Shown: piece after piece, positions 53,424-62,083 of the stretch
How the letters are laid out: each line of letters starts with the position of its first letter
How positions within the stretch are numbered: the first letter of the stretch is position 1
From: Pseudolabrys taiwanensis
GTDB lineage: Bacteria; Pseudomonadota; Alphaproteobacteria; Rhizobiales; Xanthobacteraceae
Reading direction: 5' to 3'
Length of the DNA: 64,000 nt
NCBI RefSeq assembly: GCF_003367395.1
Contig: NZ_CP031417.1
Span: forward strand, 1,736,001-1,800,000
The notes under the pieces: model-generated
What the model saw: only the letters and a program-made list of their open reading frames with translations
The model's database searches: none
Told to the model about the DNA's origin: nothing
Position numbers and translations under genes: made by a program

Positions 53424-54644
53424 ATGGACTCGCTGATCACGGCCGCGGCCCGCGCGCTCGCCGCGGGTGATCCTCTCGGCGCGCTGAACCGCGTGGCGCT
53501 GCGCGACGACGCGCCGGCGCTCGCCTTGCGCGGCATCGCCATGGCGCAGCTCGGCGACCTTGCCCGCGCCAGAGCGTTGGTGCGCCGCGCCGCCCGCGCT
53601 TTCGGACCGAAGGAAGCCGTCGCCCGCGCGCGCTGCGTCATCGCCGAGGCCGAGATCGCGCTTGTCTCCCGCGATCTCTCTTGGCCGACGAAGGCACTCG
53701 ATGCCGCGCGGGCGCGCCTCGAACAGCACGGCGATCGGCTGAACGCCGCGCATGCGCGTTATCTCGATATCCGCCGCCTGCTGCTCATCGGCCGGCTCGA
53801 CGAGGCCGAGGCGAAACTCACCGCGATCGAGGCGGCGCAGTTGCCGCCGGCGCTGAGAACCATCCACGCGCTTGCGTCCGCCGGCATCGCGCTGCGGCGC
53901 TTACAGGCGAAGGCCGCACGCGCTGCGCTGACCCGCGCCGCTCGGGCAGCGCATGACGCCCGCATTCCGGCGCTGACAGCCGAGGTCGCAAGCGCGGCAC
54001 ACGTGCTGACGACTCCGGCCGCTCGCCTGATCGCGCGCGGCCAGGAACGCGTCCTCACGCTCGACGGCGTCGAGGCGCTGCAAGCCTCCAAAGCTTTGGT
54101 GATCGACGCCTGTCGCCACCTCGCGCGCGACGCGCACACGACGGTGTCGCTGGCCACGCGTCCGGTGCTGTTCACGCTCGCCCGCGCGCTTGCCGAAGCC
54201 TGGCCCGCGGACGTGCCGCGGACGGCGCTCGTGGCGCACGCCTTTCGCGGCAAGAGCGCCGATGAATCGCATCGCGCGCGGCTGCGCGTCGAAATGGGCC
54301 GGCTGCGCACCAAGCTTCGCACGCTCGCGGACATCCGCGCGACCAAGGACGGCTTTGCGCTCGTGCCGCGCCGCGCGCGCGACGTCGTCGTGCTGGCGCG
54401 CCCCGTCGAGGAAAGGCACGCGGCGACGCTTGCTTTTCTCGCCGACGGTGAATCGTGGTCGAGTTCGGCGCTGGCCTTGGCCATGGGCGCCAGCCAACGC
54501 ACCGTGCAACGCTCGCTCGAGGAACTTGCCGCGGCGGGTAAGATACAAGCGCTCGGCCATGGCCGCGCGCGCCGCTGGATGACGCCGCCGATGCCCGGAT
54601 TCGCGACGACCTTGTTACTCCCCGCGCCGCTGCCGGGCGATTAG
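53424..54644 (+). CDS. Two-module helix-turn-helix regulator
   Basis: A 406-residue regulator. The N-terminal 200 residues are Ala/Arg/Leu-rich helical repeats of the TPR kind (LALRGIAMAQLGDLARARAL and similar). Residues about 265-315 look like an OmpR/BTAD-type winged helix (FRGKSADESHRARLRVEMGR, LRTLADIRATKDGFALVPRR). A second helix-turn-helix follows at about 335-380 (SSSALALAMGASQRTVQRSL). It is divergent from DUF899 by 129 bases and 33 bases upstream of the beta-propeller gene. It probably senses a small molecule or partner through the TPR part and controls both sides. Confidence 0.75.
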   Translation: MDSLITAAARALAAGDPLGALNRVALRDDAPALALRGIAMAQLGDLARARALVRRAARAFGPKEAVARARCVIAEAEIALVSRDLSWPTKALDAARARLEQHGDRLNAAHARYLDIRRLLLIGRLDEAEAKLTAIEAAQLPPALRTIHALASAGIALRRLQAKAARAALTRAARAAHDARIPALTAEVASAAHVLTTPAARLIARGQERVLTLDGVEALQASKALVIDACRHLARDAHTTVSLATRPVLFTLARALAEAWPADVPRTALVAHAFRGKSADESHRARLRVEMGRLRTKLRTLADIRATKDGFALVPRRARDVVVLARPVEERHAATLAFLADGESWSSSALALAMGASQRTVQRSLEELAAAGKIQALGHGRARRWMTPPMPGFATTLLLPAPLPGD

Positions 54645-54677
54645 GTTGTCTGCATCACAGCAGAGAGGATGTGCCTC

Positions 54678-55310
54678 ATGAAAAAAGCGACGGCCGAAAT
54701 CATCCGCGAGTACGGCCCTTTTCCGGGTGTCGATAAGGTCGGCGGCGTCACGTTCGACGGCAAAAATATCTGGATCGCGACCGGCGACAAGCTCAATGCC
54801 GTCGATCCCGCGAACGGCAAAACCGTGCGCTCCATCGATGTCGCCGCGCATGCCGGCACGGCGTTCGACGGCAAGCATCTGTTCCAGATCGCCGAGAGCG
54901 GCATCCAGAAGATCGATCCGAAGACCGGCCGCGTGCTGGCGACCATTCCGGCGCCCGGCGATGGCGGCGACTCCGGTCTTGCCTGGGCCGAAGGCTCGCT
55001 CTGGGTCGGCCAATATCGCGAACGGAAGATTCACCAGGTCGATCCGGAGACCGGCGCGATCCTGCGCACGCTGCACTCGGACCGCTTCGTCACCGGCGTC
55101 ACCTGGGTCGACGGCGAACTCTGGCACGGCACCTGGGAAGGCGATGATAGCGACGTGCGGCGCATCGATCCCGAGACGGAAGAAGTGCTCGAGCGCCTTG
55201 AGATGCCGCCTGGCACCGCCGTGTCCGGACTCGAGTCCGATGGCGGCGATCGCTTCTTCTGCGGCGGCGGCAACGTCGGCAAGGTGCGCGCCATCCGCCG
55301 GCCGCGATGA
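54678..55310 (+). CDS. Glutaminyl cyclase-like beta-propeller protein
   Basis: A 210-residue protein made of repeated beta-propeller blades: VGGVTFDGKNIWIATGDKLN, then GDSGLAWAEGSLWVGQYRER and TGVTWVDGELWHGTWEGD. This is the glutaminyl-peptide cyclotransferase-like pattern (five-blade). There is no signal peptide from the ATG at 54678, which lies nine bases after AGAGAGG, so it is probably cytoplasmic and may act as a binding protein, not an exported cyclase. It follows the two-module regulator by 33 bases. Confidence 0.7.
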   Translation: MKKATAEIIREYGPFPGVDKVGGVTFDGKNIWIATGDKLNAVDPANGKTVRSIDVAAHAGTAFDGKHLFQIAESGIQKIDPKTGRVLATIPAPGDGGDSGLAWAEGSLWVGQYRERKIHQVDPETGAILRTLHSDRFVTGVTWVDGELWHGTWEGDDSDVRRIDPETEEVLERLEMPPGTAVSGLESDGGDRFFCGGGNVGKVRAIRRPR

Positions 55311-55373
55311 GTTTCCCGTGAACGCCTCACCGGGACGACGGCCCACCGCGCCCCGCCCCGGCAGGCGTGAGAG

Positions 55374-56162
55374 TCAACCGCTATGCGCCGTGAGGTCGGT
55401 CGTCGCGAGGATGTCCCAGATCTCTTCGGCGCTCTCCGCATAGCGGAACACGCTGCAATCCGCCCGGTCGATCATGCCATGGTCGATCAAGGCGTCGAAG
55501 TTGATCACCGTCTCCCAGAAATTTCGGTCCAGCATGACGGTGGTCACCGGCGGCGCCTTGTTGGTGATCCGCAAATTCAGAATCTCGAACAGTTCGTCGA
55601 GCGTGCCGAAGCCGCCGGGAAACACCACCAGTGCATTGGCGCGCATCGCCAGATGCATCTTGCGCATCGCGAAGTAGTGGAAGCGGAAGGTCAGATCCGG
55701 CGTCGAATAGGCGTTGGGCGCCTGCTCGTGCGGCAGTGAAATATTGAAACCGATCGACGGCGCGCCGGCATCGGCCGCGCCGCGGTTGGCCGCCTCCATG
55801 ATGCCCGGGCCGCCGCCGGTGGCGATGACGTTGTCGCGAACTTTGCCGTGCGGCTTCAACGCGCCGCCACGTTCCGAGGCGATACGGCCGAATGTTCGCG
55901 CCTCTTCGTACCAGAAGGCCTGACGACCCGGACCGTTCTCGCGCACGCGCGCGGAACCGAACACGACGATGGTGGAGCGTACGCTCCAGTCGCGCAACGC
56001 TTCCTCCGCTTTGGCGTATTCGAGCATGAAGCGCACGCCACGCATGGAATCGCCCAGGAGGAAATCCTGGTCGAGCGCGGGAAGACGATAGGAAGGAAGC
56101 GCGGTGCGGTCTGCGTCGACGAGCGGAACGCTCGACGGCTGATGTCGGTCGGTGTCAGTCAA
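55374..56162 (-). CDS. LOG family protein (TIGR00730)
   Basis: A 262-residue Rossmann-like protein with the LOG motif FPGGFGTLDELFEIL and ATGGGPGIMEAANRG, both diagnostic of LOG/lysine-decarboxylase-like phosphoribohydrolases. Plant and bacterial members release cytokinin bases from nucleotide monophosphates or break down AMP-type nucleotides. The only start in frame is TTG; an upstream TGA blocks anything longer, and the next ATG is near residue 40. It lies between the propeller and ArsR units. Confidence 0.85.
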   Translation of the reverse strand: MTDTDRHQPSSVPLVDADRTALPSYRLPALDQDFLLGDSMRGVRFMLEYAKAEEALRDWSVRSTIVVFGSARVRENGPGRQAFWYEEARTFGRIASERGGALKPHGKVRDNVIATGGGPGIMEAANRGAADAGAPSIGFNISLPHEQAPNAYSTPDLTFRFHYFAMRKMHLAMRANALVVFPGGFGTLDELFEILNLRITNKAPPVTTVMLDRNFWETVINFDALIDHGMIDRADCSVFRYAESAEEIWDILATTDLTAHSG

Positions 56163-56302
56163 TGGTCACGAACTTTTCTGTCGGGTGCTTCGGCGTCGCC
56201 GATACCTACACTGGCCGCGCGACGCAGACCACACGCAGCGCGGTCGCCGTGCGATGGCGCCGCCAGCCAGGCGCGCGTACAGGCGCGACGCTTTAGCGCA
56301 AC

Positions 56303-56340
56303 ACTTAGGCGTTGACCTAAGTATTTCTCGCCCCTACTGT
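56303..56340 (+). promoter_or_regulatory. ArsR operator overlapping a promoter
   Basis: Perfect inverted repeat ACTTAGG (56303-56309) and CCTAAGT (56316-56322), separated by six bases. It overlaps a -35 TTGACC (56312-56317), which lies 17 bases before a -10 TACTGT (56335-56340). This is the expected arrangement for an ArsR-family repressor controlling its own operon 38 bases downstream. Confidence 0.75.
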
Positions 56341-56377
56341 CACGGCCTCGAACCCCGGAGCGTCGGAACGGACCGCC

Positions 56378-56746
56378 ATGACTCCTGCGATGAAGCAACA
56401 CGCCGCGCGGCCTGCGGCAGCCGTGATCGACGGCATCTTCCGGGCGCTGTCCGATCCGACACGCCGCGACGTCGTCGAACGGCTCAGCGTGAAACCGGCG
56501 TCGGTCAGCGAACTCGCCGCCTCCTACAAGATGGCGATGCCATCCCTGCTCGAGCATCTCAAAGTGCTCGAAGGCAGCGGGCTGGTTCGCTCCGAGAAGA
56601 AAGGCCGCGTGCGCACGTACGAACTCGCGCCCGACCGCCTCAAGCTCGCCGAGGATTGGCTCGGCCAGCAACGCAAGCTTTGGGAACGCCGCCTCGACCA
56701 GCTCGATGCCTATTTACTGCAGTTGAAGAAGGAAGGTCTTAAATGA
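56378..56746 (+). CDS. ArsR/SmtB family transcriptional regulator
   Basis: A 122-residue winged-helix repressor: FRALSDPTRRDVVERLSVKP, SVSELAASYKMAMPSLLEHL and GLVRSEKKGRVRTYELAPD cover the DNA-binding fold. Cysteine pairs of metal-sensing ArsR proteins are absent, so it is of the group linked to SRPBCC genes, in which the paired protein or a small organic ligand is probably sensed. It starts at the ATG at 56378 (an ATG four codons in is also possible) and overlaps the SRPBCC start by four bases. Confidence 0.9.
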   Translation: MTPAMKQHAARPAAAVIDGIFRALSDPTRRDVVERLSVKPASVSELAASYKMAMPSLLEHLKVLEGSGLVRSEKKGRVRTYELAPDRLKLAEDWLGQQRKLWERRLDQLDAYLLQLKKEGLK

Positions 56747-57240
56747 AAGCAGCCTTGGCTAAGCCCGATCCGAAGTTCGACCTCGTGCTGGAGCGCGAGA
56801 TCGATGTGCCCGTGTCCCTCGTCTGGAAGGTCTGGACGACGCCCGAGCATCTCAAGCACTGGTTCTGCCCGCGCCCCTGGTCGGTGTCGAAATGCGAACT
56901 CGACGTACGCCCCGGCGGCATTTGCAGCACGACCATGCTGTCGCCGGAAGGCAAGGAGTTTCCCAACATCGGCTGCTATCTCGACGTCATCGAGAACGAA
57001 CGGCTGGTGTTCACCGACACGCTGCTGCCCGGCTTCCGGCCGGCGCCCAACCCGTTCTTCACCGCCTATCTCGAGCTGTCGCCGCTCGGCCCCGAGCGCA
57101 CGCGCTATGTCGCCACCGCCATCCATGGCACGGAAGAAAACCGCACCAAGCACGAAGCGATGGGCTTTTACGACGGCTGGGGCACGGTGGTGACGCAGAT
57201 GGTCGACTACATCCAGGGCGGGATGAAGCCGACGGCGTAA
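56743..57240 (+). CDS. SRPBCC/AHSA1 family protein
   Basis: A 165-residue START-like fold protein: FDLVLEREIDVPVSLVWKVW, TTPEHLKHWFCPRPWSVSKC and GWGTVVTQMVDYIQGGMKP follow the Activator of Hsp90 ATPase homologue 1 pattern. Such genes are almost always paired with an ArsR regulator, as here, through an ATGA overlap. The proteins bind hydrophobic ligands; the biological substrate is not known. A terminator follows at 57313. Confidence 0.9.
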   Translation: MKAALAKPDPKFDLVLEREIDVPVSLVWKVWTTPEHLKHWFCPRPWSVSKCELDVRPGGICSTTMLSPEGKEFPNIGCYLDVIENERLVFTDTLLPGFRPAPNPFFTAYLELSPLGPERTRYVATAIHGTEENRTKHEAMGFYDGWGTVVTQMVDYIQGGMKPTA

Positions 57241-57312
57241 GGCGCCTCCGCGTCCCTCGCCGCCATCGCCACCTCTTCTGGCGCCGTTGGGAAACGCGAA
57301 AACGGACGATCG

Positions 57313-57348
57313 CGCGGCGGCATGTGGCGAATGCCGCCGCGTTTTCGT
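57313..57348 (+). terminator. Terminator after ArsR-SRPBCC operon
   Basis: An 11-base stem CGCGGCGGCAT / ATGCCGCCGCG with loop GTGGCGA and then TTTTCGTT, 72 bases after the SRPBCC stop. The remaining bases before 57471 show no gene. Confidence 0.75.
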
Positions 57349-57470
57349 TACGGGCACGAGAGCAGCAATGCGCCTCGCGCGGTTGCCTTGGGCTGCCAAT
57401 GCCTTATCTAGGCGGAACAGCCGTGAACGCAGGAACCCCACGCGACAGCGTGCGAGGCAGGAGCCCGGAA

Positions 57471-58346
57471 ATGACCGAGACCACCGATTACGTGCCACCA
57501 AAGGTTTGGACCTGGAATAAGCCGAGCGGCGGCCAGTTCGCCAACATCAACCGGCCGATCGCCGGGCCGACGCATGAGAAGGAATTGCCGGTCGGCAAGC
57601 ATCCGCTGCAACTTTATTCTCTGGCCACGCCAAACGGTCAGAAGGTCACGATCATGCTCGAGGAGCTTCTGGCGCTCGGGCACAAGGGCGCGGAATACGA
57701 TGCCTGGCTGATCAAGATCGGCGAAGGCCAGCAGTTCGGCTCCGGCTTCGTCGCGGTGAATCCTAATTCCAAGATCCCCGCTTTGATGGACCGCAGCGGG
57801 CCCAAGCCGATCCGCGTTTTCGAGTCGGGTGCGATCCTTACGTATCTCGCGGAAAAATTCGGCGCCCTCCTCCCGACCGAACCGGCCGCGCGCGCCGAAT
57901 GCTTCTCTTGGCTGTTCTGGCAGATGGGCAGCGCGCCCTATATCGGCGGCGGCTTCGGCCACTTCTACGCTTACGCGCCGGTCAAGATCGAATACGCGAT
58001 CGACCGCTTCACCATGGAAGCCAAACGGCAGCTCGATGTGCTCGACCGGCGGCTCGCCGAGAGCAAGTATATCGCGGGCGACGATTACACCATCGCCGAC
58101 ATTGCGATCTTCCCGTGGTACGGCGGCCTCGTCAAAAACTGGTCGTATAACGGCGCCGAATTCCTCAGCGCGCATGAATACAAGAACGTGTTGCGCTGGG
58201 CCGACATGCTGCTCGAGCGTCCGGCGGTGAAGCGCGGCCGCATGGTCAACCGCGTCAACGGCGATCCGTCGACGCAGTTGCACGAGCGTCACGACGCCAG
58301 CGACTTCGAAACCAAGACGCAGGACAAGCTCAAAGCGACTGCGTAA
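57471..58346 (+). CDS. yghU: Glutathione S-transferase, YghU-like
   Basis: A 291-residue GST of the YghU/nu class. It starts TETTDYVPPKVWTWNKPSGG, and has LQLYSLATPNGQKVTIMLEE (thioredoxin-like domain) and the helical domain with KYIAGDDYTIADIAIFPW. YghU enzymes bind two glutathiones and show disulfide-bond reductase and peroxidase activity. An AGGAG lies seven bases before the ATG at 57471; a much longer frame upstream overlaps the SRPBCC gene and is not used. It is convergent with the AraC gene. Confidence 0.92.
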   Translation: MTETTDYVPPKVWTWNKPSGGQFANINRPIAGPTHEKELPVGKHPLQLYSLATPNGQKVTIMLEELLALGHKGAEYDAWLIKIGEGQQFGSGFVAVNPNSKIPALMDRSGPKPIRVFESGAILTYLAEKFGALLPTEPAARAECFSWLFWQMGSAPYIGGGFGHFYAYAPVKIEYAIDRFTMEAKRQLDVLDRRLAESKYIAGDDYTIADIAIFPWYGGLVKNWSYNGAEFLSAHEYKNVLRWADMLLERPAVKRGRMVNRVNGDPSTQLHERHDASDFETKTQDKLKATA

Positions 58347-58374
58347 ACGGATCAGCCTGTTCGGCTGACACCGC

Positions 58375-59301
58375 TTAGACGACCTGCGGCGTGCCCACCC
58401 CCTCGGCTAGGTACCGAGTAGGTGGCACGCCGACATGGCGCGTGAATGCAACGGTGAACGTGCTTTGCGAACTATAGCCGACGCGGTCGGCGATTTCGGC
58501 AACGGTGCTGTCCTTTCGCCGCAGCATGTTCTTGGCCAGGGCCATACGCCACGCGAGCAGATACTCCATCGGCGAGATGCCCACGGCGCGGCTGAACCGG
58601 TCGAAGAAAGCTGAGCGCGACAGTGCCGCCTCGTTGGCCAATTGCGCGATCGTCCAGGCATGGGCCGGATTCTCGTGCATCTTCCGCAACGCCGCCGCGA
58701 GGCGCGCATCGGCAAGCCCCCGCACCAAGCCGGGTGAGGCCGCCGATCCGGCGGAGGATCGCAAGGCCTCGATGAAGAGAACCTCGAGAAGCCGCGCCAG
58801 GACGACCTCGCGCGCGAGCCGCGTCTGGCGGGATTCATCCCTCACGAGTTGGACCAGGGTCGCCAGCCGCGTCTCGCCTCGCACGACGACAAGTTCAGGC
58901 AGAAGCGAGACGAGCAAAGTGGCGTCGGCAGAGCCGAAGACACAATATCCCACCAGCATCCGGACATCGGCCGGACCATCCTTCTTGCCGAGCCTGAATT
59001 CGCCGCCGGTTAACTGGGCCGGCTGCGTGTCAACGATCGTGATTTCCGCGGGCTCCAGACTCGATACCGTGAAGCTCTGCGCCGACGGGATCAGAACGAA
59101 GTCGCCCGCCTGGAGCGTGATAGGTTCGTGCCCGTCGACCAAAAGACGGATGCTTCCTTCGAGCAGCACGCAATAGAAGGGCCGCCCGAATTCCGTACGG
59201 CGAATGGCCCAGCGGCCCACGCCAGTGACCAGCTTGGAGAAGGGGGCGCCCGGCTGCAGCAGTGTCACGACGTCGGCGAGCGGATCACCCTGGTCGGCCA
59301 T
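58375..59301 (-). CDS. AraC family regulator with cupin domain
   Basis: A 308-residue AraC protein: the N-terminal cupin_6-type ligand domain (VTGVGRWAIRRTEFGRPFYC, ITLQAGDFVLIPSAQSF) and the double HTH at the C-terminus (WTIAQLANEAALSRSAFFDR, MEYLLAWRMALAKNMLRRKD, VAEIADRVGYSSQSTFTVAF). GAGGAA precedes the ATG. It is divergent from an SDR gene at 59398 across 96 bases and probably activates it. Related cupin_6 AraC regulators respond to aldehydes and other electrophiles. Confidence 0.92.
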   Translation of the reverse strand: MADQGDPLADVVTLLQPGAPFSKLVTGVGRWAIRRTEFGRPFYCVLLEGSIRLLVDGHEPITLQAGDFVLIPSAQSFTVSSLEPAEITIVDTQPAQLTGGEFRLGKKDGPADVRMLVGYCVFGSADATLLVSLLPELVVVRGETRLATLVQLVRDESRQTRLAREVVLARLLEVLFIEALRSSAGSAASPGLVRGLADARLAAALRKMHENPAHAWTIAQLANEAALSRSAFFDRFSRAVGISPMEYLLAWRMALAKNMLRRKDSTVAEIADRVGYSSQSTFTVAFTRHVGVPPTRYLAEGVGTPQVV

Positions 59302-59397
59302 TCCCGGACTTCCTCAAACAATTAATGGACTTTCGATTGTAGATAATCCGGCGAAGGAGGTCCACTTTCCGGCGATCACAATTCACGGAGAGTCGTT

Positions 59398-60156
59398 ATG
59401 AAGACCATCCTGATTACCGGATGCTCATCCGGATTCGGTCTCGAGATCGCCCGCTACTTCCTCGATCGCGGCTGGAACGTGATCGCCACGATGCGAAGCC
59501 CACGTGAAGACATCCTGCCGCCTTCGCAGAACCTGCGCGTCATTGCGCTGGACGTCACCAACGCGGAGAGCATCCGTCGGGCCGTTGAGGCTGCCGGTCC
59601 AATCGACGTCCTGGTCAACAACGCGGGCATCGGCTTCCTGAACGCCGTCGAGGGCACGCCGATGGAGACGGTCCGCGAGATCTTCGAGACCAACACGCTC
59701 GGCACAATCGCCATGACGCAGGCAGTGCTACCGCAGTTTCGGCAGCGGAAGGCCGGCGTCATCGTGAACGTGACGTCGACCGTGACGATGCGACCGCTTC
59801 ACCTGCTCTCCGTCTACACAGCCAGCAAGGCGGCGGTAAACGCGTTCGGCGAATCCATGGCGCTTGAACTCGCGCCCTTCAACATCCGGGTCAACATCGT
59901 GCTGCCTGGCCGGGCGCCGGAGACCCGTTTCGGCGACAACGCCCGTTCGCGAATGCTGGCCGGGTTTCCAGAACCATACGCCGAACTGGTACAGAACGTC
60001 TTCGCCGCGTGGGGACAGTCGACCGAAGTGACCCACGCGCAAGATGTGGCTGAGGCGGTGTGGCGCGCTGCGAACGATCCGTCGAGCCCCATGCGCATTC
60101 CCGCTGGCGCCGACGCCGTGGCCTTAGCCGCCGAAGTTGATGCGCTGACCGCGTGA
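59398..60156 (+). CDS. SDR family oxidoreductase
   Basis: A 252-residue short-chain dehydrogenase with TGCSSGFG (7-14), NNAG in VLVNNAGIGFLN, Ser in VTSTVTM and Tyr-Lys in YTASKAAVNAFG. GGAGAG precedes the ATG. It is divergent from the cupin AraC regulator and the likely target of it. The TGCSSGFG variant is common in the group paired with such AraC proteins. Confidence 0.9.
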   Translation: MKTILITGCSSGFGLEIARYFLDRGWNVIATMRSPREDILPPSQNLRVIALDVTNAESIRRAVEAAGPIDVLVNNAGIGFLNAVEGTPMETVREIFETNTLGTIAMTQAVLPQFRQRKAGVIVNVTSTVTMRPLHLLSVYTASKAAVNAFGESMALELAPFNIRVNIVLPGRAPETRFGDNARSRMLAGFPEPYAELVQNVFAAWGQSTEVTHAQDVAEAVWRAANDPSSPMRIPAGADAVALAAEVDALTA

Positions 60157-60236
60157 ACGGTGTACGAAGATCGAGAGCGGTGGCAACGCCGCTCTCGATC
60201 AGTGCAGCTCTTATTCGACTGACCTTCGGGTCCGCC

Positions 60237-61124
60237 CTAGTTCGCAAGACGATCGAGGTCCGCGATCAGCCCCGGGCCGGTCGGCTGCCATCCGAGCTTT
60301 TGCCGCGTCTGCGCGCTCGAGGCCGGCATGTCGTGTCCGGCAAACATCGCGAGCCAGCCGAAGTAAGCCTGCGCCTCGTCAGCGGCGATGGATTTGACGG
60401 GCAGTTGCAGACGCTGGCCAATGGCTTGCGCGATGTCGCGTATGGCAATGCCCTCTTCCGCGACCGCGTGATACTTCGCGTTCGGCTCGGCCCTTTCAAT
60501 CGCCAGCCTGTAGAGGCGCGCCACGTCGAGAACATAGGCTGCCGGCCATCGGTTGAGGCCGTCGCCGACATAGGCGCACACGCCTTTCTGGCGATAGATG
60601 TCGATCAATAGCGTGATGAGCCCTTGCCGGCGCGTGTCGTGAACTTGCGGAAGCCGAACGATCGAAACGTTGACGCCGTTCGCGGCGGCTTCCCGGGCCG
60701 CTTCCTCCGACGCCGCGCGAGGATGAGTGCCAGAACCGGCGGGCGGGTTGTCTTCCTTCGCCGGCTGGCCGGGCACGGTGTTGGCGATCGGCGTGCCGGA
60801 GGTGACGATGAGCGGCCGGTTGGAGCCGGCAAGCACCGAGGCGAGCGCCGCGATCACACGGCGATCGTCCTCGCAGTTCTGCACGAACCGCGAAAAGTCG
60901 TGGTTGAAGGCCAAATGGATGACACCATCGGCGCGGGCCGCACCGTCCTTGAGGCTCTCGGGGTCCGCGATCGATCCGCGATACGGCTCCGCGCCCGTGG
61001 CCGCCAGGGCAGCCGCCTTCTCCTCGTCGCGATAGAGGCCAATCACTTGATGGCCGGCCGCAATCAAATCCTTCACGGCGGCGCTGCCGATAAATCCCGT
61101 CGCGCCGGTCACAAATACACGCAT
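60237..61124 (-). CDS. NAD-dependent epimerase-like SDR (atypical SDR5)
   Basis: A 295-residue extended or atypical SDR. It starts RVFVTGATGFIGSAAVKDLI with the TGxxGxxG cofactor motif, and has a Rossmann fold with VIGLYRDEEKAAALAATGAE. The canonical YxxxK is replaced by an atypical active site, consistent with the NmrA/SDR5 group of NAD(P)-binding sensors or reductases. The ATG follows GGAGACTTGGCTC. It is divergent from the MmyB-type HTH gene at 61217. Confidence 0.85.
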   Translation of the reverse strand: MRVFVTGATGFIGSAAVKDLIAAGHQVIGLYRDEEKAAALAATGAEPYRGSIADPESLKDGAARADGVIHLAFNHDFSRFVQNCEDDRRVIAALASVLAGSNRPLIVTSGTPIANTVPGQPAKEDNPPAGSGTHPRAASEEAAREAAANGVNVSIVRLPQVHDTRRQGLITLLIDIYRQKGVCAYVGDGLNRWPAAYVLDVARLYRLAIERAEPNAKYHAVAEEGIAIRDIAQAIGQRLQLPVKSIAADEAQAYFGWLAMFAGHDMPASSAQTRQKLGWQPTGPGLIADLDRLAN

Positions 61125-61216
61125 GAGCCAAGTCTCCGGTTTCGTAGGAGACACATCTGTGCCCATCATGTATCATGTTAAAGTAGTGACGTTATCCTAT
61201 TAAGATTGCTACCAGC

Positions 61217-62083
61217 ATGAGCGACCTTGCCGCGACCGAGAAGCTGCTGGGCAGCTACCTGAAAGACCGCCGTATGAAGCTCGACCCGGCGGCCTTCGGC
61301 CTGCCGACCGAGCGCCGCCGCACGCCGGGCTTGCGTCGTGAAGAGGTGGCACAGCGCGCCAATATCAGCCCGACCTGGTACACGTGGCTCGAACAAGGAC
61401 GCGGCGGCGCGCCGTCGGCCGACGTGCTCGACCGTATCGCCCGCGCTTTGATGCTGACCGACGTCGAGCGCGAGCACGTCTTCCTGCTCGGGCTCGGCCG
61501 CCCTCCCGAGGCCCGCTATCAAAAGAACGACGGCGTCACGCCGCGTCTGCAGCGCGTGCTCGATGCGCTGGATCCGAGCCCCGCGGTGATCAGGACGGCC
61601 CTCTGGGACGTCGTCGCGTGGAATCGCGCGGCGACCGTGATGCTCACCGATTACGGATCGTTGCCGCCGGAGCAACGCAACATCCTGCGCTACATCTTTC
61701 TGGATCCACGCGCCCGCGCGCTGCAATACGATTGGGAGAGCGTCGCGCGATTTGTCTTGGGCGCCTTCAGAGTCGATGCGGCCCGCGCGGGCGCCGCGGC
61801 GGAGGTGGAGCGTCTCGTCGGCGAACTCCGCCGCGTCAGCCCCGAGTTCGAAGCGATGTGGCGCGACAATGAAGTGCACGGCGCGCATGGCGACGGCGTG
61901 AAGCATATCCGTCATCCGGTGATCGGCCGGCTGGCCTTCGAATTCTCCACTTTCGCCGTCGATGGCCGAACGGACCTCAGCCTTGTCGTCTACAATCCGG
62001 CAACGCCGGATGACGCCGAGCGGATCAAGTCGCTGCTGGACAAGCAGCAGCGGCCGCAGGCGTTGGACGATGCACGGCGATGA
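61217..62083 (+). CDS. XRE/MmyB-type helix-turn-helix regulator
   Basis: A 288-residue regulator: an N-terminal XRE HTH (TPGLRREEVAQRANISPTWY, TWLEQGRGGAPSADVLDRIA) and a C-terminal MmyB-like PAS-type ligand domain (SPAVIRTALWDVVAWNRAAT; DWESVARFVLGAFRVDAARA). MmyB regulators bind fatty acyl or other hydrophobic ligands. It is divergent from an SDR gene at 61124 and translationally coupled to the PDF-like gene through an ATGA overlap, with the GST gene next. No ribosome site is obvious. Confidence 0.88.
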   Translation: MSDLAATEKLLGSYLKDRRMKLDPAAFGLPTERRRTPGLRREEVAQRANISPTWYTWLEQGRGGAPSADVLDRIARALMLTDVEREHVFLLGLGRPPEARYQKNDGVTPRLQRVLDALDPSPAVIRTALWDVVAWNRAATVMLTDYGSLPPEQRNILRYIFLDPRARALQYDWESVARFVLGAFRVDAARAGAAAEVERLVGELRRVSPEFEAMWRDNEVHGAHGDGVKHIRHPVIGRLAFEFSTFAVDGRTDLSLVVYNPATPDDAERIKSLLDKQQRPQALDDARR

